DNA of 64,000 nucleotides, from contig JAQFVV010000030.1 of the NCBI GenBank assembly GCA_028023455.1, positions 2,870,501 through 2,934,500 of the forward strand, given 5' to 3'. The stretch comes from Epiperipatus broadwayi (Eukaryota; Onychophora; Udeonychophora; Euonychophora; Peripatidae). The notes beneath the pieces were generated by a model. It made no database searches. It had not been told where the DNA came from and saw only the letters and a program-made list of their open reading frames with translations. The first letter of the stretch is position 1, and each line of letters begins with the position of its first letter. Position numbers and translations under genes: made by a program. Below are positions 45,065 through 57,690 of this stretch, piece by piece.

Positions 45065-45540
45065 TATGATATTCAACATTAAAGTTCATCTTTTTGGTAA
45101 TTATAATATAACAAAGGCATTGGCATCAAACATCAAAAGCTATTTATTTTTAATGCTTACAAATGGTATATAATGATATAGCATGCATTGAGTTTCCATT
45201 GGATAATATTAGCCTTTAATATAAATAAATTACCAAATAGCAAAAAAAAAAAAGACATTTAAATATTCTCTTTTTTGGAATATCCTTCAGTGAGATACAT
45301 ATGAGTCTTAAGGGCAAAAGATTCTTTTTTAAATCCAGAAAAGGATTGAAAAATGCTGTACAAATGTAAAGTTGCCTTTGAGTCTCTTATGATTATTAGG
45401 CAATTGTTTTGTGAATCACAGAAACGTTTTGCAAAACAGATACGTATGACAGAAATAATTAAAAGGTATATTAGAAGTTAACTATGATGACTAGATATTA
45501 CTAATAGATATGGAAAATAAATATGGATCATGTTTCTTAA
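45065..45540. other. A+T-rich sequence, no gene seen
   Basis: Nothing could be supported apart from a poly-A run at 45242-45253. Confidence 0.4.
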
Positions 45541-45544
45541 TTTT

Positions 45545-45602
45545 TGACTTAGTAGTACACGTATCTGACTCACATGCAGAAGATTCTGGGTCACATCGGG
45601 AG
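45545..45602 (+). mobile_element. tRNA-like fragment (valine-type)
   Basis: TTAGTAGTACACGTATCTGA then CTCACATGCAGAAGATTCTG, then GGGTCACATCGGG. The D-arm, a CAC-bearing anticodon arm and the T-arm order match a tRNA-Val(CAC) pattern with substitutions in the T-loop. Pseudo-tRNA or SINE head. Confidence 0.5.
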
Positions 45603-45604
45603 AA

Positions 45605-48055
45605 AGGACTGGACAGAATTATATCTAAGAATGAATTGAAATAATTTGACAATTATTTTCTAAAAAATAAAACAGTGCACAGGAAGCGGATTAGAGTAAT
45701 TGAAGGTGAGATTTGTAATGAAAAAAAAAACAATTGTAATTTGCAGTATCATTGTAATAATGTAAATAGTATTAATAAAAATAAGTTGACCCCCTTTTTT
45801 TTTTTTTTACTAATTTTTAAATATATATATATGGATATTTATTAATAAGATTAAAAAAAAAAGAATTTAAAACCTCATTAAAAGAATTTGTGAAAATTTT
45901 TTTGAACAAATAATATATGTAAACATTGTTAAATAAAGCCTTAAAAAACATCAGCTATAACCTTGTCTCCCCCCTCATACATTTAAATTATATTAATTGT
46001 AAACGAATTATTGTAAATATTTTTGACACAAACTTATGTAAATTATAAATATTATATCAAAAAGATTTATCTATTTTTCAGGAACTTTTAAAATGAACAT
46101 CTGTTTGAAATAGGCAAAACTTTCCATACAGTAATGCCACTCATGCAATGTATAGTGGTTGATCTTTATCAGCTTTTTTTTTTTACTTATGTGCGAATAT
46201 ATTAAAGTATATATAATATAATCTACAAATATGCATTGCTTTACATTTATGTAAACACAGGGGGGAAAGTAAAATAAACTAAATACATGTGCAAAGTATT
46301 GGAGTAAAATTAGAAGCATTACTTGCTAAAACAAAATAAATAATTTAATTTGTCTAAAAGCTATTTATTTGTTTAATTACTTTAGATCCAATCAATTTAA
46401 AATAAGATGCTCATAAAAAAATCTTAAAATTCCATTGCGATAATTAATGACAGTTTGGTTATTTTAAGAAATAGTTTACATAATTTAATACTGTGCATAA
46501 TATAAGTATAAATAGATTTTAATAAAACTATCTCCAAGAGAAATTTAAGATTCAAAAATAATTAACTTATTGAAAAAAATGTATTTAACATAAATATTAT
46601 ATATTTTTAAATGTTGATTTTAAAATATATATATTATTAGGTTATTTTCTTGTTTATTTGTTGTTTTTTGCTACTAAAGCCATTTTTTAAAAAAATAAAC
46701 CGAAATATTGTTTATTATTTTTCTTTCAATTCAAAATCTTTACTTATAAATAATCACAACGAATTTCTAATCAAATAATGTTATTTTTTTAAAATATTGT
46801 TTGAAATTACTGTCATTATTGTTTTTCTGTTAATTGACATAATACATTAATGCAGACTATTCTTTAATTTAATTTATGTTTTATTTGACATTATTATTAT
46901 TATTTTTAATTAATCTCGCAACCTATTTTTTTAGTTTTTTTTTTTTTTTAATGTAGATCCTTACAAATGATGGAATCAGATTTTTACGTCAAAAAAGTTT
47001 TTTATTTAAATTGTTTTTATTAAAATTAAATAATTTATTAAATTATTTTATTTAATAATAAACAACATTCATGTATATATTATTATGTCATTTAACTCTA
47101 ATAAAAATATACACAAACAATCGAAGTATAAAAAATATTCCACAGATACCATTGATAAGGAAATGATTAATAACAAGTTATGCCTTAAAACTCTTGCCAA
47201 TTATTTTTTTTTATAGAATATTTGATAATCTATAATAATTTTTATAAGATATATCTAAAATTTATATGATTATTAATATCCCACTTATAATTTAACATTT
47301 GTAATAGCTAACCAGCATTAAGCTGTTGCACATGCGCTTTGCAGATTTTAACTATAAATGACTGAAAACAAACACTTCAAACACATGATAAAGTCTTTAG
47401 GAAAAGATAATTATGATGAAAATCCTAACAACAGTTCCAAAAATGTGACTCTTTAAATGAATTTTTTCTTCAGAACAGAAACCATCTTCTAGCATGTATT
47501 AAAAATTAATAACTTATTAATCATTATCTAGAATTCTTCAAATATATAGTTGAAAATTAATCAAAAATATTTATTTCAATGCTCATTGATAGCATCAATG
47601 AAGCAGTATTCTAAAGTCTTCAACCATGAGTTGAGAATCAATAAAAAGAGATATTCATTGATCATAATAATTTTACTTAAACACTACTGGAAGTTTCTGT
47701 AATATTTTGGAATATTTGTCTTAAAGCATCTAAGATCTTTCATAGTAAAAATTCAATTGAGAACTATACCAAGAGATGTTTCATTTATATTGCGAATTAT
47801 AGATATTGTTTTCAAAATTGGTCAAGAAATTAATAAATAAATTCTTCAATTATTTTGTTTATATAATCTTAATATGCACTTTAAAAATTCCTTTTAATAC
47901 CATTATTGCACTAATTAGAAGATTAGAAATATTTCAATTCTATCTTCATTCATTGTTTTCCTATTTTTAAATAGTTATTTTTTTAAAAAAATCTTGGTTA
48001 TTTCAAAGATGCAGAGCATATATACTTCCAAGATTAAAAGTTCTTGTAAGTTTTT
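45605..48055. other. A+T-rich sequence, no gene seen
   Basis: A short family B scrap lies at about 46110-46145 (GGCAAAACTTTCCATACAGT). A partial relative of the 36561 MITE lies at 47300-47410. The 82-codon minus frame at 46071-46319 is not recognised. Confidence 0.45.
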
Positions 48056-48059
48056 AATT

Positions 48060-48560
48060 TAATAAAAGATGTCATGCAGTAAATTTAAAAATAGTTCTAG
48101 GACCTTGACTTTTTTAATGCTTTAAATGCAAATTTAGATACAAATTCTGATAGCCTCTGGTTGATTGATATTTATACATCATAATAATGCACGAAACCAT
48201 ACATTTTATATACTTAACTAAAAGGGATTTGTTGCAAATTAAAGAGAAGCAACCTAATCTATATCTAGAAGTCTAGCTGTGGCTTTTAATAACAAGCTCC
48301 ATCAGGGGCTGGGATTCTAGATAATAGTTACTGCAGCTGCAGATTACCATCAATCTTTTTTCTTCTCTTTTCAAATTAAGGTTTGGGATTTTATAAAAAC
48401 AGAAACTGCACTTTCATCGTCATAGCAACCAATTGACGTCACTGTTATTTCTCTTTTTTAACAAGTAATTTGTGAAAGACATTTCTAACTTCAATAAAAA
48501 GAAAAAAGACAAAAAATGAAGCAGTAGAAAGCAAAAACGTATATTAAAAAAAAAGTCGAC
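48060..48560 (+). promoter_or_regulatory. Duplicated promoter-like block with RFX X-box and CRE, copy 2
   Basis: Second copy of 13130-13690, about 35 kb away, same orientation, with indels. Kept: AAATTAAAGAGAAGCAAC, CAAGCTCCATCAGGG, CTGCAGCTGCAGA, TTTTTTCTTCTCTTTT, ATAGCAAC and TGACGTCA (48434-48441). Copy-1 reading frames are not preserved, arguing against coding. Confidence 0.45.
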
Positions 48561-49685
48561 AGAAATGTGGAAAAGTCATTCAAAAAAATCAAAATCATCC
48601 CCACTCCACTCTTTTGCTTTACATTTACTAATTTAATTAAAAAGTAAATTCATTTTAGTAATCTATAAATAAAACATTGTTTTAAATATTAATTTTAAAA
48701 ATTTATTATTTTTGTTTACAATACTTTTATTATTAAACAAAGAAAGCAGAATGAGTAAATAAAAAGAAGTAAATGTTATTAAAATGTCAAAAAAAAAAGA
48801 GTTAAACATACACCAACTAAGAAAATAAACAAAAACAAATGTAACAATATGCAAAAACTATATATATGATTTTGAAAGATTAGCAATAGCGGACTGGTTG
48901 TGGAGAGACAACCGTGTAATCTAGATTAAGTAGGCAATTACGGAAATGCTAATTAAAAGGTCACCATTTAAACATTAAGTGAAATATTATTTTATTGTTG
49001 TAAGACTAAGTGAAATAAATAATCAGTAGTCAGGAAGGTCGTGTGATATTTGAACAGCAGAGTAATAACATATATGCTCAGTTTATTAAGCGTGGACTTT
49101 TCCCCCTCAACTACTGGTCGTCAATGAAGAAAACAAGTTCGCACACATAAAGTTGGAATTCACCGATATTTGGGATAATATTAACCAATCATTTAATAAA
49201 GCAAATTTACATATTTTCAAAATTGTGTTAATAATAGCATTATTTAAAAATTAGGAATATTATTATTATTTAAATCTTGTTTAGCCATCTGATAATGTTT
49301 GATAAATGGATGACTACTTATTTTAGACTGCGGGAGGGGGGGATATAAACATCAAAATGCATATCAATTAATTGACTAATCTGATGGGAAATGGTTTTTT
49401 CTTCAATAATTCTGCAGAAGTTGTCTTTTACTATGCAGTGAGCTATTTATAGTTTTGCTGTACAATTGCGAGCATATACTCAGGAAAGACATACTGTGAA
49501 GTGATGAGAATAAATAATAATAATTGACGGTGTTTTAGCACGAAGTTGGTGCAGTTTAAAATAGTTCTATATGTTTTCCCAGTAGGTTATATTTGTTAAT
49601 GCTAAAAGATGTGTTTCCCTGCATGGGCTGGTGCTAAAATTTCTTATGAATTCCTGAACAATAAAGCTCTTTGATTTTTTTTTTT
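48561..49685. other. A+T-rich sequence, no gene seen
   Basis: 48890-48930 (AGCAATAGCGGACTGG) weakly matches 14035-14060. Nothing else could be assigned. Confidence 0.4.
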
Positions 49686-49686
49686 T

Positions 49687-50035
49687 AAAAAAATGATATA
49701 TAATCTTACCATATACTAAATCATCCATGCAGTTTAATACTGTTGCACAATGCTTTATTTACCATCCTCTTTTACAGTTTTGATTGCTCCAGCAATCTTC
49801 TTCAGAACTCTATTGCTACACAATGCTTTATTTACCACTCTCTTTTACAGTTTACAGTTTTGATTGCCCCAGCAATCTTCTTAAGAATGCTGCTATTACA
49901 CAATATTTTATTTACCACCCTCTTTTACAGTTTCGATTGCTGTAAAAGAGGGTGGTAAATAAAGCATTGTGTAACAGTAGTAAAGTGCATGGATGATTTA
50001 GTATTATATGGTATACATTTGGCAATCCAATAAGA
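49687..50035. repeat. Family C element: three tandem hammerhead units plus an inverted arm
   Basis: On minus, a ~65-75 bp segment (ACACAATGCTTTATTTACC, CTCTTTTACAGTTT, GATTGC, CCAGCAATCTTCTT) is repeated about three times: around 49745, 49815 and 49890. It is then followed by one inverted arm (GTAAAAGAGGGTGGTAAATA) to 50035. Ribozyme-like blocks at 49773-49808 and 49848-49888 have mutated cores; the third is truncated after GAAACTG. Confidence 0.78.
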
Positions 50036-50039
50036 GTAA

Positions 50040-50855
50040 TTATTATACTTCTTGAAGATATATAATCTTCTGACATCAGTGTGTGCATTGTATTATTATA
50101 ATTGTTTTTTTTTTGTTTTTGTCAAGGTATTGATACTTGACTATTCTTATTATTTTAATACCTTTACCTCTAGAAAATAATGATCTATTTGGTAATCAAT
50201 TTTCAATAAATAATCTGAGTCTTATCTATGAGTTGTCTGTGTAAAAAAATTCTGACTTCAAAATTATCAAATAATAATTTGACTTTTAATATTATGTTAT
50301 GAGAATTGTAGATTAAATATGCACTGTGTTATACTCACATGTAACTGCAGGCTCAGTTTTTATTGGAATAATAATTAGAAGCAGTTTTTATTAGTCAAAA
50401 CTGCCAATGAGTACCAAAATTTAAAGTAGCTAAAATCAAATACTATAAATTTTAAAGTAAATAAATCAATCATAAAAAATTATATATTAATAATAAATTT
50501 TAAACTCTGATTAAGGTATACAATAGAAAAAAAATGTTTAGCTGTAAATAACTTATAGTTTTGTACTTTAATGTTTTTAAAAACTTACTTGCATATATAT
50601 ATTTTTGTGTAATCATGAGACAAACAAGTTCGAATTATTAAGGTAATTTATGGGCTAAAAATCATTCACAAAGTTGCTCTTTTTGTCATATCAATGGCAA
50701 TCTCATCTGACAAAAAGATTGGCACTGATATAACAAAAAGTGAAATGTATTTACAAGTTTGTTTGAATAATTATTTGAGAATCTAGCTGAATTATTTTAG
50801 TAATGTATTTGGATTTGATTGATAATCAATAAAATTATTCACTTGCTTTTTAACG
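50040..50855. other. A+T-rich sequence, no gene seen
   Basis: A small inverted motif near 50670-50745 (TTTTTGTCATATCA and TGATATAACAAAAAG) is the only structure seen. Confidence 0.4.
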
Positions 50856-50856
50856 T

Positions 50857-51110
50857 TATTAAAACAGGCAAAACTCTCCATACAATAGTGCCACTCAGTG
50901 CCAACCAGAGTAATCAATGGATGCCAGAGGCTTGTGAATAAAATCCCTATCTGGTGCCTACTCATCCAATATCCCCAGACTAGTTTCTGGCTTGTGGCCT
51001 TTGTCAGTGAGAAGCTTTGGATCTGAGAGCATCCATTGATTACTCTGGTTGGCACTGAGTGGCACTATTGTATGGAGAGTTTTGCCTGTTTTAATAACAG
51101 TACTGTGATA
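50857..51110. repeat. Family B foldback
   Basis: GGCAAAACTCTCCATACAAT on the left and its complement at the right end pair over ~70 bp. Between them lies a minus-strand family B body with its hammerhead. Confidence 0.8.
50973..51012 (-). ncRNA. Hammerhead motif, family B, core mutated
   Basis: On minus: TCTCA, CTGACAA, GGC-CACAA-GCC, GAAA, CTAGTC, TGGGG. Identical to the 33065 copy, including the inactivating CTGACAA. Confidence 0.6.
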
Positions 51111-51114
51111 GCAT

Positions 51115-52495
51115 AAGAAATAGTGATCATGTGATGCTTTTTAATGTCCTTAATATACTATTCAAAAGATGCTCTAATAATTTTGGATAGTTAGAATTCA
51201 AAATAGGCAAATCAGTTATGGTGCCAAAAAATAAAGGACTTTGAAAATATTTAATCAGTCACAAATATATACAGCTGCAATTGTGAATAAAAATTTAAAA
51301 TACACTGAATAAAGTTAGTCTGCCATATTTAATGTCTAACCAGTCGTTGATTCAATAAACCATGATTCTGAAAAAATAATATACAAAACTAAAAAAATTA
51401 AGAATTCATAACCATACTTGCTTGTATATCAGCACTTTGTTGTGCCCTTAGTTTTACACATTCATTCAGCCACTTTTTGTGAGTAGACAATGATTTAGAA
51501 AATTAAAATATCATTTAAAATGGACCTACTACACAAAGTAGTAATTCCTTCAAACCTAAAAAAGCTGCAAATTTCTCATTTATATGATAAAATGAATATA
51601 ACTGATTTAATTTTAAAAGAAAAAAGGATTATATGAACCTTCCTGAGTTGACAAATCATTAATTCAGTATATTATAAAACTGATTCAAATACATTTACAG
51701 AACACATCTTTTCTAGAATGTGAAACATGGTTTTTAAAGCCCGCAGTAATAAATATAACATCTAATGACATTAGAAGAAAAATTAATAATATTCAGTGAG
51801 AATCAATTTGAAAGTAGAAACCCAACAAACATGAAATTAATACCAAGGGAAAATTGTCAAAATTAGCCCAATTATGTTACTACTTAAGGAACATTTGTTT
51901 AGAATTTAATGTTCTGAAATTGCAAATAACATATCCTCCGAGTCCAAATCAACTCCTGATTTATAGGCATAATAGCATATTGTCTCTCCGTTATTGAAGG
52001 ATTTTCAGCAGTACTAAGCATAAAGATAAGCAAATATTGTTCCGAATGGCTATTTATCGTTACAGAAAGTTATACATACCATACTAAAAATGTTGCTTTT
52101 TGTTTTTATAATTAATAAATTGAACTCATCTGACCATCCAGAATAATCAGGAATCATTATTTTTTATTCAGTAATTTAGATAAATGAGTATCTAATAATC
52201 AGTTTTGGATCTCAGTTGGGTTAGCCATGGGTCAACTGCCTGAAAAATTGAAAAAATAAATGGCAACCCAACAAATTTTTGCAATCTTTCTAAGTCATGA
52301 ATAAAAATGGCCGACATGTAAATAAGCATGCCACAAAATTTTTGTGTATTAAAGTTTCTAATAATATAATTCATTTTCAAATTAATTCAATAGTGATCTC
52401 ATTTATTTACATAATATATTTCAATTATATAATTGAAGAATACTAACTTGAATAATCAATTATCATCCTGCCCATACTTAAAGTGCAAAAAATTT
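51115..52495. other. A+T-rich sequence, no gene seen
   Basis: Nothing could be supported. Confidence 0.4.
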
Positions 52496-52499
52496 CTAA

Positions 52500-53470
52500 T
52501 TTTTTTTTCTCAGTGATGAAAGTTTATTCATAAAAAAACAGATACAAATTCTGTTAAAAAAAGGTTTACAAGGGAGTGATTATATGATAAATTGAAATTT
52601 TAGGAGCAACATGGTAAGAGGGGAAGGATACATGTGAAAAGGGAATGGGAAGTAGAAAGGGGAAATGGTGTATAGTCCAGGCCAGTTCATGATGCATATC
52701 TTCATTGAGCAAGCACCACATGGATCACAAACATTTGAATGATTGAGTACTTGACAGAGGCTCAGAGGATGGGAGTTGGAGGATTGCTCAAGTGTCTGTG
52801 AGAAGTGGAGGTGGGGTTAGTTCGGCATCTCTGGTTTTGAGAGAGCAAATTAGGTCCAAGAGTTTTTGATTCATTGAGTGTACTCTCTGGTCCAAAATAA
52901 TGGCACATCAGAGCAACAAGAGTGCATAGATGAGAAAACTGATAGTCTAATAGTTGCAAATACCCCTGTTTCTATGGATTCTTGGAGATTGAAGATGGTA
53001 TTCCTGCATGAGGAAAGGCAGGAGTTGATGACATGTCTTATGCCAAGAAGAAAGAGACATTTAAGTAGGAAGTGCTGGAGGGTTTCATTGTCAGTTTTAC
53101 AGAGCTGGCATATGGGAGAGATCTTGGTAAAACCCCTATGGTTGACCAAAAATGGGAAGGGAGTAAAGATTGCTTTTGAGGAGGAAATCAAGTAATTTTT
53201 TCTCAAGGGGCCACCTTTTGAATTTGTGGATTAATTGAGCATTGGTAAGTTTGAGGAATGTAGGGGACACAATGGAAAGGTCTGTGGTCTGATTGAAAAC
53301 CTCCCTGTACTTTAGTTTGCCACTGATGGATGGTATAACAAAGCCAGCCTTTTGGAGGATGTTGGCAATGAATGAGGTTCATGACCTGGGCCTGCCACTG
53401 GGAAAAGGAATGACAGTGGGTGTGATGAGCATTATAACACTGGTAGATAACATAACAATTCAATTAAGTT
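52500..53470 (-). pseudogene. 3' part of a second LINE type, with C-terminal zinc-finger-like motif
   Basis: On minus this is a less A+T-rich block ending in AATAAA (TTTATT at 52523-52528 on plus) and a 9-base poly-A at 52500-52508, typical of retroposition. The frame 53206-52871 (111 residues) contains CQLCKTDNETLQHFLLKC: Cys33, Cys36, His45 and Cys50. This CCHC pattern is common in the C-terminal part of LINE reverse-transcriptase polyproteins. The RT core is not present. It differs from the RTE copies, which end in GAT repeats. A different retroposed transcript is possible but less likely. Confidence 0.55.
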
Positions 53471-53474
53471 TAAT

Positions 53475-54118
53475 CAAACTATTAAAAATACTTTCATTAT
53501 AATAAAAACCCTTTTATTTATTGTTTTATTTAAATGCAATTATTGGCCCTAAGTGTTCTTTATCTGGCAAAGCAAGAAAGTTAAATAACTAAAATTATCT
53601 CTGAAAACATTATGTATAATTTTTAAAAACCATATCAAACTTGATCTATCAATTTCTATATTATAAAATAATAGCTTTATTTGATATGAGTAGAGATTCT
53701 TTTTTAAACATTAATAAACAAGATAATTATTTAAAAGATATTGATAATAATTTTCTATGACAATTTTATCTATATATATTTAGATTATTGCAGTTAATTT
53801 TTAGAATATTAAATCTAAAAATAACCGAGTTTAAAAAATATATATACAAAGATGCCATTAGACTTTTGTTAAAAAGTTGGTATTATAGGTCTAGTTGAAG
53901 TTTATATAGAAACTGCTTCAGAGAAGATATGCATTCATTGGACTGAGTATATCAATCAAATTTTGAATGTTTATTTAAAGCATGTGAAATTAAATAGTTA
54001 GGAATGAAAACAAGTCAGAAAAAATAATAAATTTATGACTAAACAGAAAAAAAAACTTACTAAATATAAGGAAAACTTTATATAAATTTCAATTAAAATA
54101 TATAATAAATAATCAAAT
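53475..54118. other. A+T-rich sequence, no gene seen
   Basis: Nothing could be supported. Confidence 0.4.
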
Positions 54119-54121
54119 GAT

Positions 54122-54215
54122 TTATTGCTTAGGCATTGAACACTGATAGGAATGGAGTAGAATCCATGATCTACGGACCATAAGTTTCAGAACATGCACC
54201 ACTACTGCTATACTA
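54122..54215 (-). mobile_element. tRNA-like SINE remnant
   Basis: On minus: TAGCAGTAGTGGTGCATG (A-box-like) and ATGGATTCTACTCC (B-box-like) about 35 bases later. Stems are degraded. Overlapping minus frames of 60-81 codons are not convincing genes. Confidence 0.35.
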
Positions 54216-54364
54216 AAACACAGGCAAAATAAAATATAAGTCCAGGTAAATAGATAGAGAAAAAATAAGGAAATTGAAAATATTTTATTATGAAGAAAAG
54301 AATAAACATAATAAAGTGAGAATTGTTTGGTCCACAAAATGCAGATTCTGTATGTAATAAATTG

Positions 54365-54740
54365 CAAATTTTTTTACACAATAGCCCCACCTAGTGGAAT
54401 ATAGTAATCCATAGATGCTAGAAGCTTGAGCATCATAGTCTGTATTCAGTGCCTTCCCATTGAATATTCAGATTAGTTTATAGCTTATAACTTTCATCAA
54501 TGAGAAGCCAATAAACATCACATGACCACCACTTCTTATGTGTGTGACAAATTTATAGTGAGTTTTGCCTGTTTTAATCAGTGAGAAGCCTTATATTTGG
54601 TAGCAAGTCCCCCCAGATTCAAGACTCCTTACTGATGAAAGCCATAAATTAGAAACTAATCTGGGATAATGGATGGAGAGGCAATGGATATGGATTACGA
54701 TGCATAATCTGTTTTAACAGCTAGGGTAAGCCTAAAAAAG
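54365..54740. repeat. Family B foldback, diverged
   Basis: Left arm on minus with a badly decayed hammerhead (about 54468-54508) and right arm on plus with 54627-54666. The arms share ATAATGGATGGAGAGGCA-like and GAGTTTTGCCTGTTTTAA pieces. More diverged from the family than other copies. Confidence 0.6.
54627..54666 (+). ncRNA. Hammerhead motif, family B, diverged
   Basis: CCTTA, CTGATGA (54632-54638), a weakened stem II, GAAA (54652-54655), CTAATC, TGGGA. Core boxes are intact, but stem II (AGCC/AATT) barely pairs and the site is AUC. Confidence 0.45.
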
Positions 54741-54744
54741 ATGA

Positions 54745-55660
54745 TCATGTAATGTTTTAATGGTTAAACAAGCAATTGCCGATAGTTAGTGTTAAAGCAA
54801 CTTCCAGGGATCGAATGATTATTCAATGTTCATAAAGACAAAGAAACAGAAAAAATTGGGGAAATTAATTGGAAAACAAAATTTAATTAATTGGAATATT
54901 GCAAGTAAGTGATGAGAAAAGGTAGAACATTCTGTGTTAGAGCTAAAAAAATTGTTAGAAATAAAAGATTTTTTTTGTACAGACGGTAGTTTAGTAATAG
55001 TAAACATATGGCCGAAATCTATAAATGAAGGATTTATACCTAGAAAAGTCAAAAAGATAGACATTAATTTCAATTATAGTTAGGATTTAAGAACATTTTT
55101 CAAGATTTTTTTAAAAAAAATAGAAATTACTTTAAAAAAAAAAGGTCATTGATTAAAGAAAAACTTTTAAGATTTGTTAAAAAAAGTATAAGACTGGTTA
55201 ACAAAATAAACTGAAATAAAAATGAAAAATATTCAAAAATTTGAAAAAAGCAGCAGGAAAGATCATAGGTTATAAAAGAACTAAGGAAAAAATAAGGTCT
55301 TGGATTTGATAGAAAAAATTTAGAGTAAAATTAACGAAAAAAAAAACTTTAAAAATTAGAATTATTTATAGAAGCTTTATCAATGAATTAAGACATGCAA
55401 TAAATAAATTTAGAATACTTAAAAAGAAATGTAGAGAAATAGAAAAATTATTAAAAAAGAAATGTTTGATTACATGTATAAATGGAAAAGACAGAAAGAA
55501 TATATACATGATTATATAGAAACAATATTTTATTAACACTAATTGCAAATCTGATATATAAAATGAAATATGAGTCAATAATGAATAAATGAAACAGATA
55601 TTACTGTCCTTCTATCTGTTTCACCTTTATGTCTCCATAGACACATCTATGCCGGTTTTA
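54745..55660. other. A-rich sequence, no recognised gene
   Basis: Strongly purine-rich on plus. Many short broken frames; the best minus frame (54819-55073, 84 residues) has no motif. It may be an old retroposed element, but I found no diagnostic residue. Confidence 0.35.
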
Positions 55661-55669
55661 AACACTCTT

Positions 55670-55840
55670 TAGTACACGTGTATATGTATACACACAGTGT
55701 TATATGCCTTTACACAGCTGTATATATATGTTTACACAGTTGTATGTATATCCACACAGCGATATTCATTTATACAGTTATATATATATAGTCACAGTTT
55801 TATATGCATTCAAACAATTATATGTTTATTGTCACACATA
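55670..55840 (+). repeat. Minisatellite, ~30-bp period
   Basis: About six variants of a TATAT...TACACAGTT unit (for example TTACACAGCTGTATATATA, TTACACAGTTGTATGTATA). A 69-codon frame through it is repeat translation. Confidence 0.65.
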
Positions 55841-56017
55841 CAAGCACCTGTAAATGATAATGATATTAAGTTTTGTATAGATATATCGCAGCATTTATAT
55901 AAATAATATATTGTATAAGGGTTATTTTGTTTAGAAAATGTGGCTAAATATTCTTTAACAAGTTTGGTTTAGGTAAATTATGAATCACATGCGAAATTCA
56001 CAGATTGGTAATAAGAC

Positions 56018-56520
56018 TATTTAGAATAATTCGCAAGTGAGATCAGATGGTCCCTAGGATATTGACATTGTTTTAGAGCTCATTCATTACGATTGTAACG
56101 AATTTCTTTTCCCAGATCAAACCAGTAAAAATTTGGCAACAAGATAAAAAAAAAAGAGAGATTAGAATCAAAAGAGACAGACTGCTGTAAAACTTAGAAG
56201 AAGTTTGAATTGTGTTTTAAAATAGATAGTCGCTGGCTTTTGATCTAGGGAATATAGATATCGCAGATTTTTATTTAGAATAATTCGCAGGTGGGATCAG
56301 ATGGTCCCTAGGTTATTGACATTGTTCTAGAGCTCATTCATTACGATTGTAATGAATTTCTTTTCCCAGATCAAACCAGTAAAAGTTTGGGCAACAAGAT
56401 AAAAAAAAGATAAGAATCAAAAGAGACCTAAGGCTAAAACTTAGAAGAAGTTTGAATTGTGTTTTAAAATAGATAGTTGCTGACTTTTGATCTAGGGGAA
56501 TATAAATATTGCAGATTTTT
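56018..56520 (+). repeat. 254-bp tandem duplication
   Basis: The block TATTTAGAATAATTCGCA starts at 56018 and again at 56272. The two copies look ~95% identical and share GATCAGATGGTCCCTAGG, CATTCATTACGATTGTAA and CCAGATCAAACCAGTAAAA. The content is less A+T-biased than its surroundings. Function unknown; recent duplication. Confidence 0.85.
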
Positions 56521-56664
56521 TTGAAAAGATCTTCTTTGGCTTGCTTTCCTGTAAATTATTGTGGAGACCAGAATCCAAAATGATCGAGTAAAATAATATA
56601 TTTACTGGCTCTTGAGCCAGATGGCTGCTCTCAGTTCCTTTAAACATACCTTTGAATAGACTTT

Positions 56665-56830
56665 CCAGCAACCTGCATAGAGAATATGAAGAAATTTAAC
56701 CTATCTGAAAGGCCACTGAAGATTATGACGCTGTCAGACGCCCTATTCCCACCACTATCATTGATATACGCTTCAAGTCCAATCAAGGAGGCAGAGAGAT
56801 GGTAATAATTTTAGAAAAAGCTGCGGTATG
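56665..56830 (+). CDS. Possible internal exon (unassigned)
   Basis: A locally GC-richer block after GACTTTCCAG, a good 3' splice-site-like sequence. Two phases stay open. One runs TCIENMKKFNLSERP onward through LSDALFPPLS and would end near 56802 at a GTAATA donor. The other runs ATEDYDAVRRPIPTTIID through GGREMVIILEKAA to a GTATGA donor near 56826. I recognise neither product. Only one, at most, can be right, and chance is a real alternative. Confidence 0.25.
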
Positions 56831-56839
56831 AACTTTAAT

Positions 56840-57690
56840 CTATAAATTCTTATAACACTTTAAAAAGAACGTTCTATCTAAATTATAAAGAAACTCTTTA
56901 ATTTTTACCCTCTTCTAAAAAGAAACTATCAATCTGTGTAACTTTATATATAATGTAAAAGAAAAAAAAATCACTTACTTTAATTTTATAAACTGCTGAA
57001 ATCTTTTATGAATTAAAAGATTTCATATTTTTTTTTATACTCATTAAATGTCCGAAATTCATTCTCTTCAATTCCTACAAACTAACGGTCTTGCCTAATT
57101 TCAGTAATTTTAATATTTTGTTTAAATGCATTTTGTTATGTTTAATATGTGATAATATGCTCAGATTTCGAGGCAATGAAACTAAGTAAGTAATTTATAA
57201 AGGAGATAATTGTGATCTTCACTTAGACATTTTAAAAGCATTGTTTATTTTATTAAATCATTGTTTCGAAATTATAATATGGGTAATAAACGAATGCGCT
57301 AACCACTCGTTATTATCATAGTTATATATATTTTGTAAAATCGTATTTTTTCAAGGTTTGCTTAACCGATCTTATATTATAACCTTTGATATCTATTAGT
57401 TGGAAGGGGATATATATATTGTCTAGAGATGATAAAGTATATTTGCTAATGTTTGTATTAAGTCCCATCGAATATACTTTCCCTCCTTAATTAAGAATAT
57501 TTATATGCAGATTCAGGATCTTAACTAGATTATTTTTATATAGTTTAAGCCCATTTTGTTAGCAGACTTATAATGCTAATATTAAGAACTGTTTTGAATT
57601 AGCTTGACAGATAAAAGCTATCTGTTTTAGGTGCAATTAATTATATGCATACTTATTGCTTTATATATATATATATATATTGCGTGCACT
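56840..57690. other. A+T-rich sequence, no gene seen
   Basis: Nothing could be supported. Confidence 0.4.

Noticed and set aside
45545-45602. Functional tRNA-Val gene
   Set aside because: The T-arm is degraded (GGGTCACATCGGG) and the acceptor stem does not pair.
52878-53195. 105-codon plus open frame
   Set aside because: It lies opposite the minus-strand LINE remnant with the CCHC motif, and is the antisense shadow.
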